A stretch of DNA of 64,000 nucleotides from Emticicia sp. C21 (GCF_003418935.1 NZ_QVMT01000002.1:248001-312000); one strand, 5' to 3'. Counted from the stretch's first letter, positions 9,189-18,871 are shown. Notes: generated from the sequence alone by a model not told the origin. A program made the numbers and translations.

Positions 9189-12100
9189 TTAGAAAGAAAG
9201 GTTGATACCTGCAGTAAGACCACGTGTTTTGTAGTAAGTCTCACGAACATCAATACCTGGAGCTCTTTGGTTATCTCCATCCACTTTCAATGCCTGACTA
9301 ATTTCCGGATCTACACCAGAATATTTAGTAAATAATAATAAGTTATTACCTGCAATATAGATACGTGCTCTTTTCAGAACGCCCAAGTTAGCCGGTAAAG
9401 TATAACCCAAAGAAGCATTGTTTACACGAACATAATTTCCTGATTCAACATAATAACTCATCGGAATGGTCTGGTTATCGTTGATCGGTGAAGTTAATGC
9501 TGATACAAGGGCATTTGACTCAGCAAGGCGACCATCTTGTCTTCCTAGCAACAATTGGTTGGTGTTCATGATTTTTGCACCTAAGTTGCTTGTTAACTGG
9601 AATTGGAAATCGAATTTTTTGTAAGTAAAGCTGTTGGTTAAACCACCTACAAAGAATGGATTCGGGTCACCAAGGTAAGTTCTGTCACCAGCCTGTTGCT
9701 CTATTTTTCCGTTACCGTCTATATCTTTGAATACATATTTACCATTTTCAATTCTATCAACAATTGCTCCGTAGAATACACCAACCGGTTGTCCTGCTTG
9801 TAGAACCGAGAAGTTTACAGCAGAAGTACCTCTTAATGCACTACCCAAGTTAGTAGTTAAGAATATCTGGTTTTGCGCCTGGAACAAGTCGTTCGATAAG
9901 CTGATAACTTTGTTTTTGTTGAATGAACCTGCAAAAGTTGAGCTAAATGTGAAATCTTTTTTATCAACCCATTGATAAGTTAAAGAGATTTCAACCCCTC
10001 TGTTTTGCATACTACCTACGTTTGCAAGAATAGTTGGGAATACATAACCTTTTTCCTGAGGAGCATTTACTACATATAACAAGTCTTTAGTCTGACGAGT
10101 ATACCAGTCAATCGAACCTGTTAATCTTGATTTCAACAACGCGAAGTCGATACCTGCACCGTAGTTTTCGTTAACCTCCCATTTCAAGTTAGGGTTCGGG
10201 TTACCTTGAATAGCATATGATGGTAAGAAGTCGTTAAGCGTAGCATCGTAGTAAGTACCACTTGTGCCATAGAAACCTCTTGAACGCAAAGGAGCAATAC
10301 CTTCAGAGTTACCGGTTCTACCCCAGCTTACACGAAGTTTCAAGTTATCAACAACCGGGTTTCCTTTTAAGAATGGCTCTTCGCTCAAAGTCCAACCAAC
10401 AGATACTGATGGGAAGAAGCCCCATTTGTTGTTATCCCCGAATTTAGTCGAACCATCACGACGCATATTCACCGTAGCAAAATATTTGTTCATTAAGCTG
10501 TATTGTACACGACCTAAGAACGAAACCAGTTTGTACTCATTTTTATACGAACCCATCAAGTTTGGATTGCTTCTGATACCAAGACCTGCACCTAAGTTAT
10601 TAGGCCCGAAAACGTCAGTTAAGAAGTTGTTATTTGAAGCACCAAAACCGTCAGAAACAACATCCTGATAAGTATAACCTGCCAACACGCTTAAGTTACT
10701 GTTAGAGGTAATAGCTTTAGTATAGTTCAAAGTAGTTTCTAACTGTTTGTCAACTACTCCATCTAAACCTCTTGAAGCAGAGTTTCCACCTACTGTGCGA
10801 AGTAAGTTATCAATAGTAGATTTAGCATAGAAGCTTGAATTTTTGTTTTGTGTACGTAATGTACCACTTACGTTAAAGAACAAGCCATCAATAATTGTAT
10901 AACCTGCCTGTGCATTAAATAGAACGTCTTGTAATCTTTCTTTTTGAGAAATACTTTCAAGAACAGCTAACGGGTTAAAGTTACCAAATGTACCAGGCAA
11001 CTGGAAGTAATTACCATTAGCGCTATAAACAGGGTCAGTAGGACGCATGTTCATCGCAAAACCGATAGCTCTTTCAGGAGCGAAGCTTGCATCAGCCTGC
11101 GAAGCTGACATATTGAACTTCATTAATAATTTCCCGTTGATTCCTTTTGCATCTAAATTCAAACGACCATTTAAACGAGCTTTGCTAGAACCAATCAAAG
11201 TACCAATCTGGTCTAAGTAACCTACTGAAGCTCTGTATGAGAAGTTTTCAGAACCACCAGAAACACCAATATTATGGTTTTGTGACATGGCAGTACGAGT
11301 AATTACTTTCAACCAATCAGTATCAGCACCACCATCATCAAATGTCTGGTTATATTTTTTAGCAGCTTCTCTGAACTGAGCAGCATTCAATAATTCAGGT
11401 CTTTGTGAAATTCTTTCCTGACCCACATATCCATTATAATCAACTGTAGTTGCACCTGCTTTTCCTCTTTTGGTGTTAATCAGGATTACACCGTTCGAAC
11501 CTCTTGAGCCGTAAATAGCAGCAGAAGATGCATCTCTCAATACATCCATTGTCAGGATATCTTCCGGAGCAACGTTTTCAATCGGAGCACCAATCACACC
11601 GTCAATTACATATAAAGGCTCACTACCCGCACTCAATGAACCTGTACCACGAAGACGTACAGTTGGACGAGCGTTAGGGTCACCACTACTTTGTGTAATT
11701 ACCAAACCTGCCACTTTACCTTGTGCAGCCGCTAATGGGTTAGTAACAACCCCAGGGTTGAAATCACGGCTTCCAAGACTTGTTACAGTACCTGAAATTT
11801 CTTTTCTTTTTTGCGTACCATAGCCCACTACTACTACTTCTTCAAGGGCTTTAGTATCATCTAATAGGGTTACATCAACAACAGTCTGGTTACCAACAGC
11901 AACTTCTTTTGTTTCCATACCCACAAAACTGAATACCAATGTAGCATTTCTGGAAATGCCTGCTAGTCTATAGGTACCGTCTACGTTTGTTTGAGTACCT
12001 TTCGAAGTACCTTTTTCCTGCACGGTCACACCTGGTAAACCAGTTCCATCAGTGCCTTTTACAGTACCTGTAACTGTGACATCCTGTGCCATTACCGCAA

Positions 12101-12203
12101 ATGTGAATGATGTGAGTAACAATGCAGCGAGAGTGAAAACAGAATTTTTCACACAAGCCAATAACCGCTCTGAGAAGCGGCCTACTTGGTAGGAATTCAT
12201 CAT
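9189..12203 (-). CDS. SusC/RagA family TonB-linked outer-membrane transporter
   Basis: 1004 residues. A signal peptide precedes AQDVTVTG. A carboxypeptidase-like domain follows (residues about 42-120, GTVKGTDGTGLPGVTV...GTYRLAG). Then the TonB box and start of the plug (EEVVVVGYGTQKRKEISG), the plug motif GSLSAGSEPLYVIDGV, the SusC hallmark SSAAIYGSRGSNGVILI, and a 22-strand-type barrel ending in Phe (AGINLSF). It imports the ligand captured by the SusD partner encoded just downstream. There is no N-terminal STN domain, so it is not expected to signal to an anti-sigma factor. Met2 is an equally possible start. A good sigma-ABfr-type promoter lies about 140 bases upstream. Confidence 0.96.
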   Translation of the reverse strand: MMNSYQVGRFSERLLACVKNSVFTLAALLLTSFTFAVMAQDVTVTGTVKGTDGTGLPGVTVQEKGTSKGTQTNVDGTYRLAGISRNATLVFSFVGMETKEVAVGNQTVVDVTLLDDTKALEEVVVVGYGTQKRKEISGTVTSLGSRDFNPGVVTNPLAAAQGKVAGLVITQSSGDPNARPTVRLRGTGSLSAGSEPLYVIDGVIGAPIENVAPEDILTMDVLRDASSAAIYGSRGSNGVILINTKRGKAGATTVDYNGYVGQERISQRPELLNAAQFREAAKKYNQTFDDGGADTDWLKVITRTAMSQNHNIGVSGGSENFSYRASVGYLDQIGTLIGSSKARLNGRLNLDAKGINGKLLMKFNMSASQADASFAPERAIGFAMNMRPTDPVYSANGNYFQLPGTFGNFNPLAVLESISQKERLQDVLFNAQAGYTIIDGLFFNVSGTLRTQNKNSSFYAKSTIDNLLRTVGGNSASRGLDGVVDKQLETTLNYTKAITSNSNLSVLAGYTYQDVVSDGFGASNNNFLTDVFGPNNLGAGLGIRSNPNLMGSYKNEYKLVSFLGRVQYSLMNKYFATVNMRRDGSTKFGDNNKWGFFPSVSVGWTLSEEPFLKGNPVVDNLKLRVSWGRTGNSEGIAPLRSRGFYGTSGTYYDATLNDFLPSYAIQGNPNPNLKWEVNENYGAGIDFALLKSRLTGSIDWYTRQTKDLLYVVNAPQEKGYVFPTILANVGSMQNRGVEISLTYQWVDKKDFTFSSTFAGSFNKNKVISLSNDLFQAQNQIFLTTNLGSALRGTSAVNFSVLQAGQPVGVFYGAIVDRIENGKYVFKDIDGNGKIEQQAGDRTYLGDPNPFFVGGLTNSFTYKKFDFQFQLTSNLGAKIMNTNQLLLGRQDGRLAESNALVSALTSPINDNQTIPMSYYVESGNYVRVNNASLGYTLPANLGVLKRARIYIAGNNLLLFTKYSGVDPEISQALKVDGDNQRAPGIDVRETYYKTRGLTAGINLSF

Positions 12204-12311
12204 AGGTTGTAATTAAAGTGAGTTAATAAATTGTTCGTAAAAACTTGCTAATCAGGACTTTGTTTTATCGACATCTTATCCAGACTATCCGCTACAATTG
12301 GAATATCCGGA

Positions 12312-12337
12312 GATTAGATAGAACATTACGTCTAATC
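12312..12337 (-). repeat. 7-bp inverted repeat at the predicted 5' end of the susC mRNA
   Basis: GATTAGA (12312-12318) and TCTAATC (12331-12337) are perfect inverted copies 12 bases apart. They sit immediately downstream of the -7 element, so they would be the first bases of the transcript. This could be an operator or a 5' mRNA stem. Confidence 0.4.
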
Positions 12338-12343
12338 AACCTC

Positions 12344-12376
12344 CAAAACTACAAAAAGAAATACTTAAAGTCCAAA
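12344..12376 (-). promoter_or_regulatory. Bacteroidota-type promoter of the susCD operon
   Basis: Read on the minus strand, a TTTG (-33 element, 12376-12373) is followed after 21 bases by TAGTTTTG (12351-12344), matching TAnnTTTG (-7). Both sequence and spacing fit the housekeeping promoter of Bacteroidota. The predicted start near 12337 leaves a leader of about 130 bases. Confidence 0.65.
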
Positions 12377-12924
12377 AAAATGAATTAAAAAATTAAGAAA
12401 TTTCAGAAAAAAACTTGCACAAAACCCATAATCCCTTGTTTTTTAAAGGTAATTTTTAATTTTTTATTTTGCAGAGCAACGCATAAGTTTCAAAAAAAGA
12501 TAAAAAGTAGCACTTGTCAACAATTTTAGAATTTATCAACAAGTAAAAATGGGTGTTTTGTGTATAGTTTTTAGATTCATACGATAAATAAAAAAAATAC
12601 TACTAAGTATGTAATGACAGATATATTTATTTTCATTGTTTGTATTGCCCTGCAATCGTTTCCGCTACATAATTTTTAAACGTAATCATTATTGGAAAAG
12701 TACTAATTTCTTTTTTGTTTATTCAACTATATTCTTTGCAAGAAACAGATAACCAACAGGTTAAAAATGCAAAATAATACCTAGTAAAAAACTGATGCAG
12801 AAGTATTTGAAAAGTAAATTTTATAATCTTATTTTGAACTTTGTATTATATACGTATTGGAATTTTAATCTCTGTACGCAAATAATTCTTTTGTACTTTT
12901 TAAATAAGTTAACATCATATTGAC

Positions 12925-12932
12925 TAATTTTG
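12925..12932 (+). promoter_or_regulatory. -7 element upstream of the FAD/Fe-S dehydrogenase
   Basis: TAATTTTG matches TAnnTTTG and lies 50 bases before the ATG at 12983. No -33 TTG was found at the usual distance, so only this half of the promoter is supported. Confidence 0.4.
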
Positions 12933-12982
12933 GAGTCTGATAAAAACGAGTATAGGATAGACCAATTTAGAATCGACAGATA

Positions 12983-15913
12983 ATGCTTGATGACCAACTG
13001 AAACAGCTTGCCCAGACCTTAGAAGGTGAACTTCATTATGACAAAGTGATGCGGACATTGTATGCTACTGATGCCTCGGCTTACCGTGAAATGCCCCTGG
13101 CAGTAGCTATTCCTAAAAATGAAACTGATTTAAAAAAATTAATATCCTTTGCTAAAGAGAATAATACATCCTTAATTCCTCGAACGGCCGGAACTTCGCT
13201 GGCCGGACAAGTAGTAGGTAGTGGTATTGTGGTAGATGTTTCAAGAACTTTCACTAAAATATTAGAGCTTAATACAAAAGAAAGCTGGGTAAGAGTACAA
13301 CCGGGTGTGGTACGTGACGAGCTGAATATGTTTCTGAAAGAACATGGGTTGTTTTTTGGCCCGGAAACCTCAACTGCCAACCGTGCCATGATAGGCGGGA
13401 TGGTTGGGAATAACTCCTGTGGTTCAAACTCAGTAGTGTATGGCTCAACACGTAACCATTTAATGGAAGTAAAGGGTTATCTGAGTGATGGAAGTTTTGT
13501 TGAATTTAAAGACTTGACTATATCTGAGTTTCAGGAAAAAAGCATGGCTACTGATAATAGCCTGGAAACTAAACTTTATCAGCACATAAGCAGAGTTTTA
13601 AGTGATAAAAATAATCAGGTAGAAATAAGAAAAGAGTTTCCGAAAAGAACTATTGAGCGTAGAAACACAGGTTATGCGATTGATGAATTATTGGAGACGG
13701 AAGTATTTGAGGCTGATTCAAAAGAATCTTTTAATTTCTGTAAACTGATAGCTGGTTCAGAAGGTACATTGATATTTCTGACTGAAATCAAAATTCATGT
13801 AAATCCACTTCCCCCACGATGCACTGGCTTGGTTTGTGTACATTTCGATTCAGTAGATGAATCTTTAAGAGCCAACCTGATTGCCTTAAAGTATAAACCT
13901 TCGGCAGTTGAATTGATAGACCATTATATTTTAGAGTGTACCAAAGAAAATAAAGAGCAACGCTTAAACCGTTTCTTTGTACAAGGCGATCCGGGCGCTA
14001 TTCTGGTAGTAGAATTAGCCCGTGATTCGGTAGAGGAGATTCAGCAACTAGCTATGGCAATGGAGGCAGAAATGCGCGGCGCTGGCTTAGGCTATCACTT
14101 CCCGGTTTTATTCGGCGACGATACAAAAAAGATCTGGACTTTAAGAAAAGCTGGTTTGGGCTTATTATCTAACCTACCGGGTGACGAAAAAGCAGTTGCC
14201 GTAATTGAGGATACAGCAGTAGATGTAAACGATCTGCCGGATTTTATTATAGATTTTAACAAAGTATTAGCTGAAAATGGCATGTCGGCAGTGCATTATG
14301 CACATGCAGGTTCTGGAGAGATACATCTACGCCCGATTATCAATCTGAAAACTGAAGAAGGACATAAGCAATTCAGATTAATTGCAGAAGAGATTTCGAC
14401 TTTGGTTAAAAAGTATAAAGGTTCATTATCAGGTGAGCATGGTGACGGCCGATTGAGAGGCGAGTTTATCCGCCAACAGATTGGGGAGAAAAACTATGCT
14501 TTAATTAAGGAATTAAAACAGGTTTGGGACCCACAGAATATCTTCAATCCGAATAAGATTGTTGATACTCCGCCAATGGATAAATTCCTGCGTTATGAAG
14601 CAGGTCAACAAACACCTGAATTTAAAACGGTATTCAAATTCCATAATCAGGATATACTTCAACATGCCGAGCAATGCAATGGCTCAGGCGATTGTCGTAA
14701 AACAGAATTAAGCGGTGGCACGATGTGCCCTAGCTACATGGCTACCCGCAATGAAAAAGATACTACTCGTGCCAGAGCCAATATGTTAAGAGAGGTGCTG
14801 ACTAAATCGGAGAAACTGAACCGATTTGATAGCAAAGAGGTGAAAGAGGTAATGGATTTGTGTCTGGTATGCAAAGGCTGTAAATCTGAATGTCCATCGA
14901 ATGTAGATGTAGCGAAGTTGAAGATGGAATTTTTGCAGCATTATAACGAAGAACACGGCGTACCTGTTCGCTCATGGCTGGTAGGTAATTATTCTAAAAT
15001 GAGTAATATTGCTTCTTATATTCCGTGGGCTTATAACCTGGTTTTTGATAATGCGCCACTTCGCAAAATCGCCAATAGGGTAGTAGGTTTCCATCCGGAG
15101 CGTACTATGCCGCTTTTACAAAAAGATACTTTGAAAAAATGGTATGATAAGCATATTGCAAAAACCATTGATAAGAATGCTGAGAAGAAAGTATATCTGT
15201 TTTGTGATGAATTTACCAACTTTAACGATGTAGAAATCGGTAAAAAGACAATTTTTCTGTTACAAAAGCTGGGTTATCAGGTCATAATACCAAATCATGT
15301 AGATGCAGGTAGAGCCTATTTGTCAAAAGGAATGCTGAAAGATGCTCAGAAACTGGCTAATAAAAATGTAAGTCTGCTGAAAGATGTTATCAATGAAAAC
15401 ACGCCTTTGATTGGCATCGAGCCATCAGCTATTCTGACATTCAGAGATGAGTATCCAGATTTGGTTGCTGATGAATTAATCTCTCATGCCAAAACTTTAG
15501 CGAAAAATGCCTTGATGGTTGATGAGTTTATAGCCCGTGAAATAGATAAAGGGAACATTAAGAAAAGTAGCTTTACGGAAGAAAAAAGGCTGATTAAATT
15601 ACACGGTCATTGTCAGCAAAAAGCGGTTGCTTCACTGACACCTACCAAGAAGATGCTTTCGTTTCCGGCCAATTATGAGGTGCATCTCATTCCATCAGGT
15701 TGTTGTGGTATGGCGGGTTCTTTTGGTTATGAGCAGGAGCATTTTGATATTTCGATGAAAATCGGTGAATTGGTGCTTTTCCCGACCGTGAGAAAACAAC
15801 CCGAAGAAGTAATTATTGCTGCCCCGGGTACCAGTTGTCGTCATCAGATACATGATGGAACAAGCAGAACAGCTCTACACCCTGTAGAAATTTTATGGGA
15901 AGCGCTGGTATAG
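12983..15913 (+). CDS. FAD-linked oxidase / Fe-S protein fusion (D-2-hydroxyacid dehydrogenase, YdiJ/GlcD-GlcF type)
   Basis: 976-residue two-part flavoprotein. Residues about 20-270 form a PCMH-type FAD-binding domain (IPRTAGTSLAGQVVGSG, GMVGNNSCGSNSVVYGS). The FAD-oxidase C-terminal domain follows, to about 530 (GEHGDGRLRGEF). The second half carries ferredoxin-type clusters (CNGSGDCRKTE...MCPSY and CLVCKGCKSECPS) and the CCG pair of glycolate-oxidase/heterodisulfide-reductase proteins (GHCQQKA, PSGCCGMAGSFGYE). The family oxidises a D-2-hydroxyacid such as D-lactate or D-2-hydroxyglutarate and passes electrons through the Fe-S clusters to the respiratory chain. The exact substrate cannot be read from the sequence. 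No signal peptide; it is a monocistronic-looking gene. Confidence 0.9.
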   Translation: MLDDQLKQLAQTLEGELHYDKVMRTLYATDASAYREMPLAVAIPKNETDLKKLISFAKENNTSLIPRTAGTSLAGQVVGSGIVVDVSRTFTKILELNTKESWVRVQPGVVRDELNMFLKEHGLFFGPETSTANRAMIGGMVGNNSCGSNSVVYGSTRNHLMEVKGYLSDGSFVEFKDLTISEFQEKSMATDNSLETKLYQHISRVLSDKNNQVEIRKEFPKRTIERRNTGYAIDELLETEVFEADSKESFNFCKLIAGSEGTLIFLTEIKIHVNPLPPRCTGLVCVHFDSVDESLRANLIALKYKPSAVELIDHYILECTKENKEQRLNRFFVQGDPGAILVVELARDSVEEIQQLAMAMEAEMRGAGLGYHFPVLFGDDTKKIWTLRKAGLGLLSNLPGDEKAVAVIEDTAVDVNDLPDFIIDFNKVLAENGMSAVHYAHAGSGEIHLRPIINLKTEEGHKQFRLIAEEISTLVKKYKGSLSGEHGDGRLRGEFIRQQIGEKNYALIKELKQVWDPQNIFNPNKIVDTPPMDKFLRYEAGQQTPEFKTVFKFHNQDILQHAEQCNGSGDCRKTELSGGTMCPSYMATRNEKDTTRARANMLREVLTKSEKLNRFDSKEVKEVMDLCLVCKGCKSECPSNVDVAKLKMEFLQHYNEEHGVPVRSWLVGNYSKMSNIASYIPWAYNLVFDNAPLRKIANRVVGFHPERTMPLLQKDTLKKWYDKHIAKTIDKNAEKKVYLFCDEFTNFNDVEIGKKTIFLLQKLGYQVIIPNHVDAGRAYLSKGMLKDAQKLANKNVSLLKDVINENTPLIGIEPSAILTFRDEYPDLVADELISHAKTLAKNALMVDEFIAREIDKGNIKKSSFTEEKRLIKLHGHCQQKAVASLTPTKKMLSFPANYEVHLIPSGCCGMAGSFGYEQEHFDISMKIGELVLFPTVRKQPEEVIIAAPGTSCRHQIHDGTSRTALHPVEILWEALV

Positions 15914-16092
15914 TTTTTTAGCATTAGATTAATGTTAAAATTGTATTATTTTTTGAAAATGTTCTCTAAGATAGGATTATCTTGAGAAATTATATTTTTA
16001 GTATCCACACAAGTATTTGATTTACAGTCTGTTGACAGATTAAAATTGATATTTTTTTTGAACTCAAATTTATAAAAGAAAGTTTTCTTCCG

Positions 16093-16100
16093 TAAGTTTG
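16093..16100 (+). promoter_or_regulatory. -7 element upstream of the esterase gene
   Basis: TAAGTTTG fits TAnnTTTG and stands 29 bases before the ATG at 16130, giving a plausible short leader. A TTTG occurs at 16057-16060, but the 32-base spacing is too long for a standard -33 element. Confidence 0.4.
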
Positions 16101-16129
16101 ATAGTTATTTAGGATACAAAGAGTAAGAA

Positions 16130-17221
16130 ATGAGTAATCGTACACTATTAAGTTTAGAACTAGCAACCCCTGAAGATGATGAGAAACCTGTTTACTTAGC
16201 CGGGAATTTTTGTGATTGGTATCCCGATTTGACAGAGTTTGAAATGGAAAAGGTAGGTAAAGGTAAATATAGGTTCAATTTTTCGCCAGATAAAAATCTT
16301 CCTGAAAAGATAGAATACAAGTACACTCGTGGCGGCTGGGATTTTGTGGAATTAGATTCCTACGGAAACTCTCCGGCTAATCGTGTCATTACCAAAAAAC
16401 AAGGCAGCATAAAGGATTATGTGCCTTTCTGGCGGGAAGATGGCTCAACGGCTTCTATCACGCAATTGATGCCTAAAGTGCAGGTAGTATCTGAGAGTTT
16501 TACTATTCCGCAGTTGGGTACAACACGTGCTATTCATATTCTATTACCCAGCGATTATGAGCAAAATACTGATAAACGTTATCCGGTATTATATATGCAG
16601 GATGCACAAAATCTGTATGGTGAGGGCTCTGATTATGGTAATTGGGAAATAGATAAGCGTTTATCGCTATTAGCCAAACAAGGCAAAGGAGACGTGATTA
16701 TAGTGGCTATTGATCACGGTGATAAAGACCGTTTTAAAGAATATTCGCCTTATACAGTTGAAAAAAAAGGCAAAGGTATGGGTATGAAGTATGCCAATTT
16801 TATTGTGCGTACCCTGAAACCATATATTGATAAAAATTATAGAACCAAACCCGAAGCACAGTTTACGGGCATCGGTGGCAGTTCGATGGGGGGCTTAATT
16901 AGCCTGTATGCAGGCTTAATGTACCCGGAAACTATCGGTCGCATGATGGTATTTTCACCCTCATTATGGGTATCAACCAAGATATATTTTGATATCACTG
17001 AGTTCTTTAGTCCAATTAATACGAAGATTTATTTATATGCCGGGGGTAAAGAAAGCGGAGCGATGATTCCGGGTGTGAAAAAAATCAAGGAAACCATAGA
17101 AAGTCAACATTGGAGTACAGATAAAGTAGATGTAAAACTCTCGCTCGACTCGAGAGGGGAGCATACCGAAAAACGTTGGGGAGAAGAATTTGCTAAAGCC
17201 ATTGCATGGCTGTTTTATTAA
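16130..17221 (+). CDS. Alpha/beta-hydrolase esterase with N-terminal carbohydrate-binding-like domain
   Basis: 363 residues, no signal peptide, so probably cytoplasmic. Residues 1 to about 85 resemble a starch-binding/AMPK-type (CBM48/CBM20-like) beta-sandwich (PVYLAGNFCDWYPDL, KIEYKYTRGGWDFVELD). The rest is an esterase-D/Fes-like alpha/beta hydrolase with the nucleophile elbow GGSSMGG. Candidate acid and base of the triad lie near AGGKESG and RGEHTEKRWGEEF. Such enzymes act as esterases on small acyl esters or siderophore-like compounds; the substrate is unknown. The fusion of a sugar-binding-like module to this fold suggests an acylated sugar or oligosaccharide (inference). The gene stands alone between two others read the same way. 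Confidence 0.8.
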   Translation: MSNRTLLSLELATPEDDEKPVYLAGNFCDWYPDLTEFEMEKVGKGKYRFNFSPDKNLPEKIEYKYTRGGWDFVELDSYGNSPANRVITKKQGSIKDYVPFWREDGSTASITQLMPKVQVVSESFTIPQLGTTRAIHILLPSDYEQNTDKRYPVLYMQDAQNLYGEGSDYGNWEIDKRLSLLAKQGKGDVIIVAIDHGDKDRFKEYSPYTVEKKGKGMGMKYANFIVRTLKPYIDKNYRTKPEAQFTGIGGSSMGGLISLYAGLMYPETIGRMMVFSPSLWVSTKIYFDITEFFSPINTKIYLYAGGKESGAMIPGVKKIKETIESQHWSTDKVDVKLSLDSRGEHTEKRWGEEFAKAIAWLFY

Positions 17222-17283
17222 GACTTTTAATCATTAGATATTACCACGATTGATACTAAATTAAAATTTGGTGTGAGTTGTGG

Positions 17284-17291
17284 TATATTTG
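17284..17291 (+). promoter_or_regulatory. -7 element upstream of leucyl aminopeptidase
   Basis: TATATTTG fits TAnnTTTG and stands 35 bases before the ATG at 17326. It also argues against the in-frame TTG at 17278 as a start, since that codon would lie upstream of the transcript. Confidence 0.4.
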
Positions 17292-17325
17292 TTTAATCAG
17301 CATACCAGATACCAAAAGAAATACA

Positions 17326-18804
17326 ATGAAAATCAATATATCTTCTCAGCTGAGTACGCCGCAAGCTATTGTTTATCCTTTGATAGACAATAATAAATTA
17401 GCAGAAAATCTTTCAAAAATTGCCCGTCAGGCTGGCCTTAATCTGGAAGCTTTACAACAGGATTTTAAAGCAGGTTTAAAGGAAATAATCATGTTTTATC
17501 CTGCCAAAAAAGGGCTTGAAAAAATCTATCTGATAGGTTTGGGAAAGACACCTAAACCAATGGATTTCATCAAAGTATTCCGTTCATTTTTCTATCAGAA
17601 TAAGAAAAAACTGCCTCTTTCTTTAACTATAGACCTCAAAACTTGCAAGCTAGAAAGTAGTATAGAATATGTGGTGAATGGAGCTTGTCTGGCTGAGTAT
17701 GAAATTGGGTTGTTTAAGACAGATAAAAAAGAAGAAACCAATTTCTTTTCAGCTGAATCAACACTGGATATTTTTGTAGCTGAAAAAGGTATAGAACAAA
17801 CGCAATCTTTGGCAGAAATTGGCGAAGAAACTGCTAAGACCCAAATCAGAATTATGACATTGGTTGATGCCCCTGCCAATAAGAAGTATCCCGAAAAAAT
17901 GGCAGAATATGCCTTGAAAGCAGGTGAAATGTATGGTTTTGACGTAAAAGTATTTGATGAAAAAGAATGTGAGGGCTTAGGCCTAGGTGCTTTAATAGCC
18001 GTAGGCAAAGGAAGTACGGAAAATCCACCAAGATTTATTGTATTAGAATATAATCTATCAGCCTTGGCTGATAAACCTTTGAGAAAAATAGGCTTGGTAG
18101 GCAAAGGCGTAACCTTTGATACAGGTGGCGTTTCTATCAAAGGCGCAGGTAGTATGAGTTATATGAAGTCTGATATGGGTGGGGCAGGTGCTGTATTGGG
18201 AACAATAGAACTGGCTGCAAAGTTAAAACTACCTGTTCATCTGATAGGCGTAATTCCAGTGACTGAAAATTGTGTAGATGGCAATGCCTTGAAACCGAGC
18301 GATGTCATTCATACCTATTCTGGTAAAACCATTGAGGTAATTGATACCGATGCCGAGGGGCGTATCATCTTAGCTGACGGCTTATCTTATATCAAGAAAA
18401 ATTACGAACCGGAGGTAATTATTGATTTGGCAACTTTAACCGGAAATTGTATAGCTGCTTTGGGCTATAATGCCGCAGGTTTATTATCTAACAATGATGA
18501 TTTAGCCGACCAATTATTTGAGGTCGGACAAGTAAGCGGAGAAAAACTCTGGCGCTTACCTTTATGGGATGATTACAAAGACATGATGAAATCAGACATT
18601 GCTGATGTAAAGAACCTATCTTCTCTACCAATAGCAGGAGCTATCACAGCCGCTAAATTCTTAGAGATTTTCATAGATGGACATAGTAACTGGGCACACC
18701 TGGATATTGCCGGAATGGCTTTTAGTGATTCTGAATATGGCTCAATGAAATCGGGTACCGCCTTTGGGGTTAGGTTGCTTACTACGTGGTTGAGAGGTTT
18801 GTAA
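17326..18804 (+). CDS. pepA: Leucyl aminopeptidase (M17 family)
   Basis: 492 residues from the ATG at 17326. A TTG 16 codons upstream is in frame but lies before the predicted promoter, so the ATG is preferred. The C-terminal catalytic domain carries the M17 signatures: GKGVTFDTGGVSIK with the metal-binding Asp and catalytic Lys, KSDMGGAGAVLG, and DTDAEGRIILADGL with the second set of metal ligands and the bicarbonate-site Arg. The N-terminal macro-like domain (residues 1 to about 165) is more divergent. The enzyme is a cytoplasmic di-metal hexamer that removes N-terminal amino acids in peptide turnover. Its neighbours show no functional link. Confidence 0.93.
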   Translation: MKINISSQLSTPQAIVYPLIDNNKLAENLSKIARQAGLNLEALQQDFKAGLKEIIMFYPAKKGLEKIYLIGLGKTPKPMDFIKVFRSFFYQNKKKLPLSLTIDLKTCKLESSIEYVVNGACLAEYEIGLFKTDKKEETNFFSAESTLDIFVAEKGIEQTQSLAEIGEETAKTQIRIMTLVDAPANKKYPEKMAEYALKAGEMYGFDVKVFDEKECEGLGLGALIAVGKGSTENPPRFIVLEYNLSALADKPLRKIGLVGKGVTFDTGGVSIKGAGSMSYMKSDMGGAGAVLGTIELAAKLKLPVHLIGVIPVTENCVDGNALKPSDVIHTYSGKTIEVIDTDAEGRIILADGLSYIKKNYEPEVIIDLATLTGNCIAALGYNAAGLLSNNDDLADQLFEVGQVSGEKLWRLPLWDDYKDMMKSDIADVKNLSSLPIAGAITAAKFLEIFIDGHSNWAHLDIAGMAFSDSEYGSMKSGTAFGVRLLTTWLRGL

Positions 18805-18837
18805 TCCTTTATTATATCCACTAATTTTTTATCTCTA

Positions 18838-18871
18838 TTGCTATATTTTTCATAAGATTTTCTTATTTTTG
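18838..18871 (+). promoter_or_regulatory. Candidate promoter of the serine hydrolase gene
   Basis: TTG (18838-18840) and TATTTTTG (18864-18871, fitting TAnnTTTG) are 23 bases apart, slightly long. The predicted start near 18878 leaves a 30-base leader to the ATG at 18908. A 6-bp stem (ATAAGA-TTT-TCTTAT, 18852-18866) overlaps it. Confidence 0.4.

Larger units (their letters stand above)
12204..12982. other. Long AT-rich divergent intergenic region between susC and the FAD/Fe-S dehydrogenase
   Basis: No gene was found in these 779 bases. The left part holds the susC promoter and a 7-bp inverted repeat at its predicted transcription start. The right part holds a TAnnTTTG element (12925-12932) for the rightward dehydrogenase. 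The middle (about 12400-12900) is very AT-rich with A/T runs and shows no ORF, tRNA or strong hairpin that I could recognise. Confidence 0.7.
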
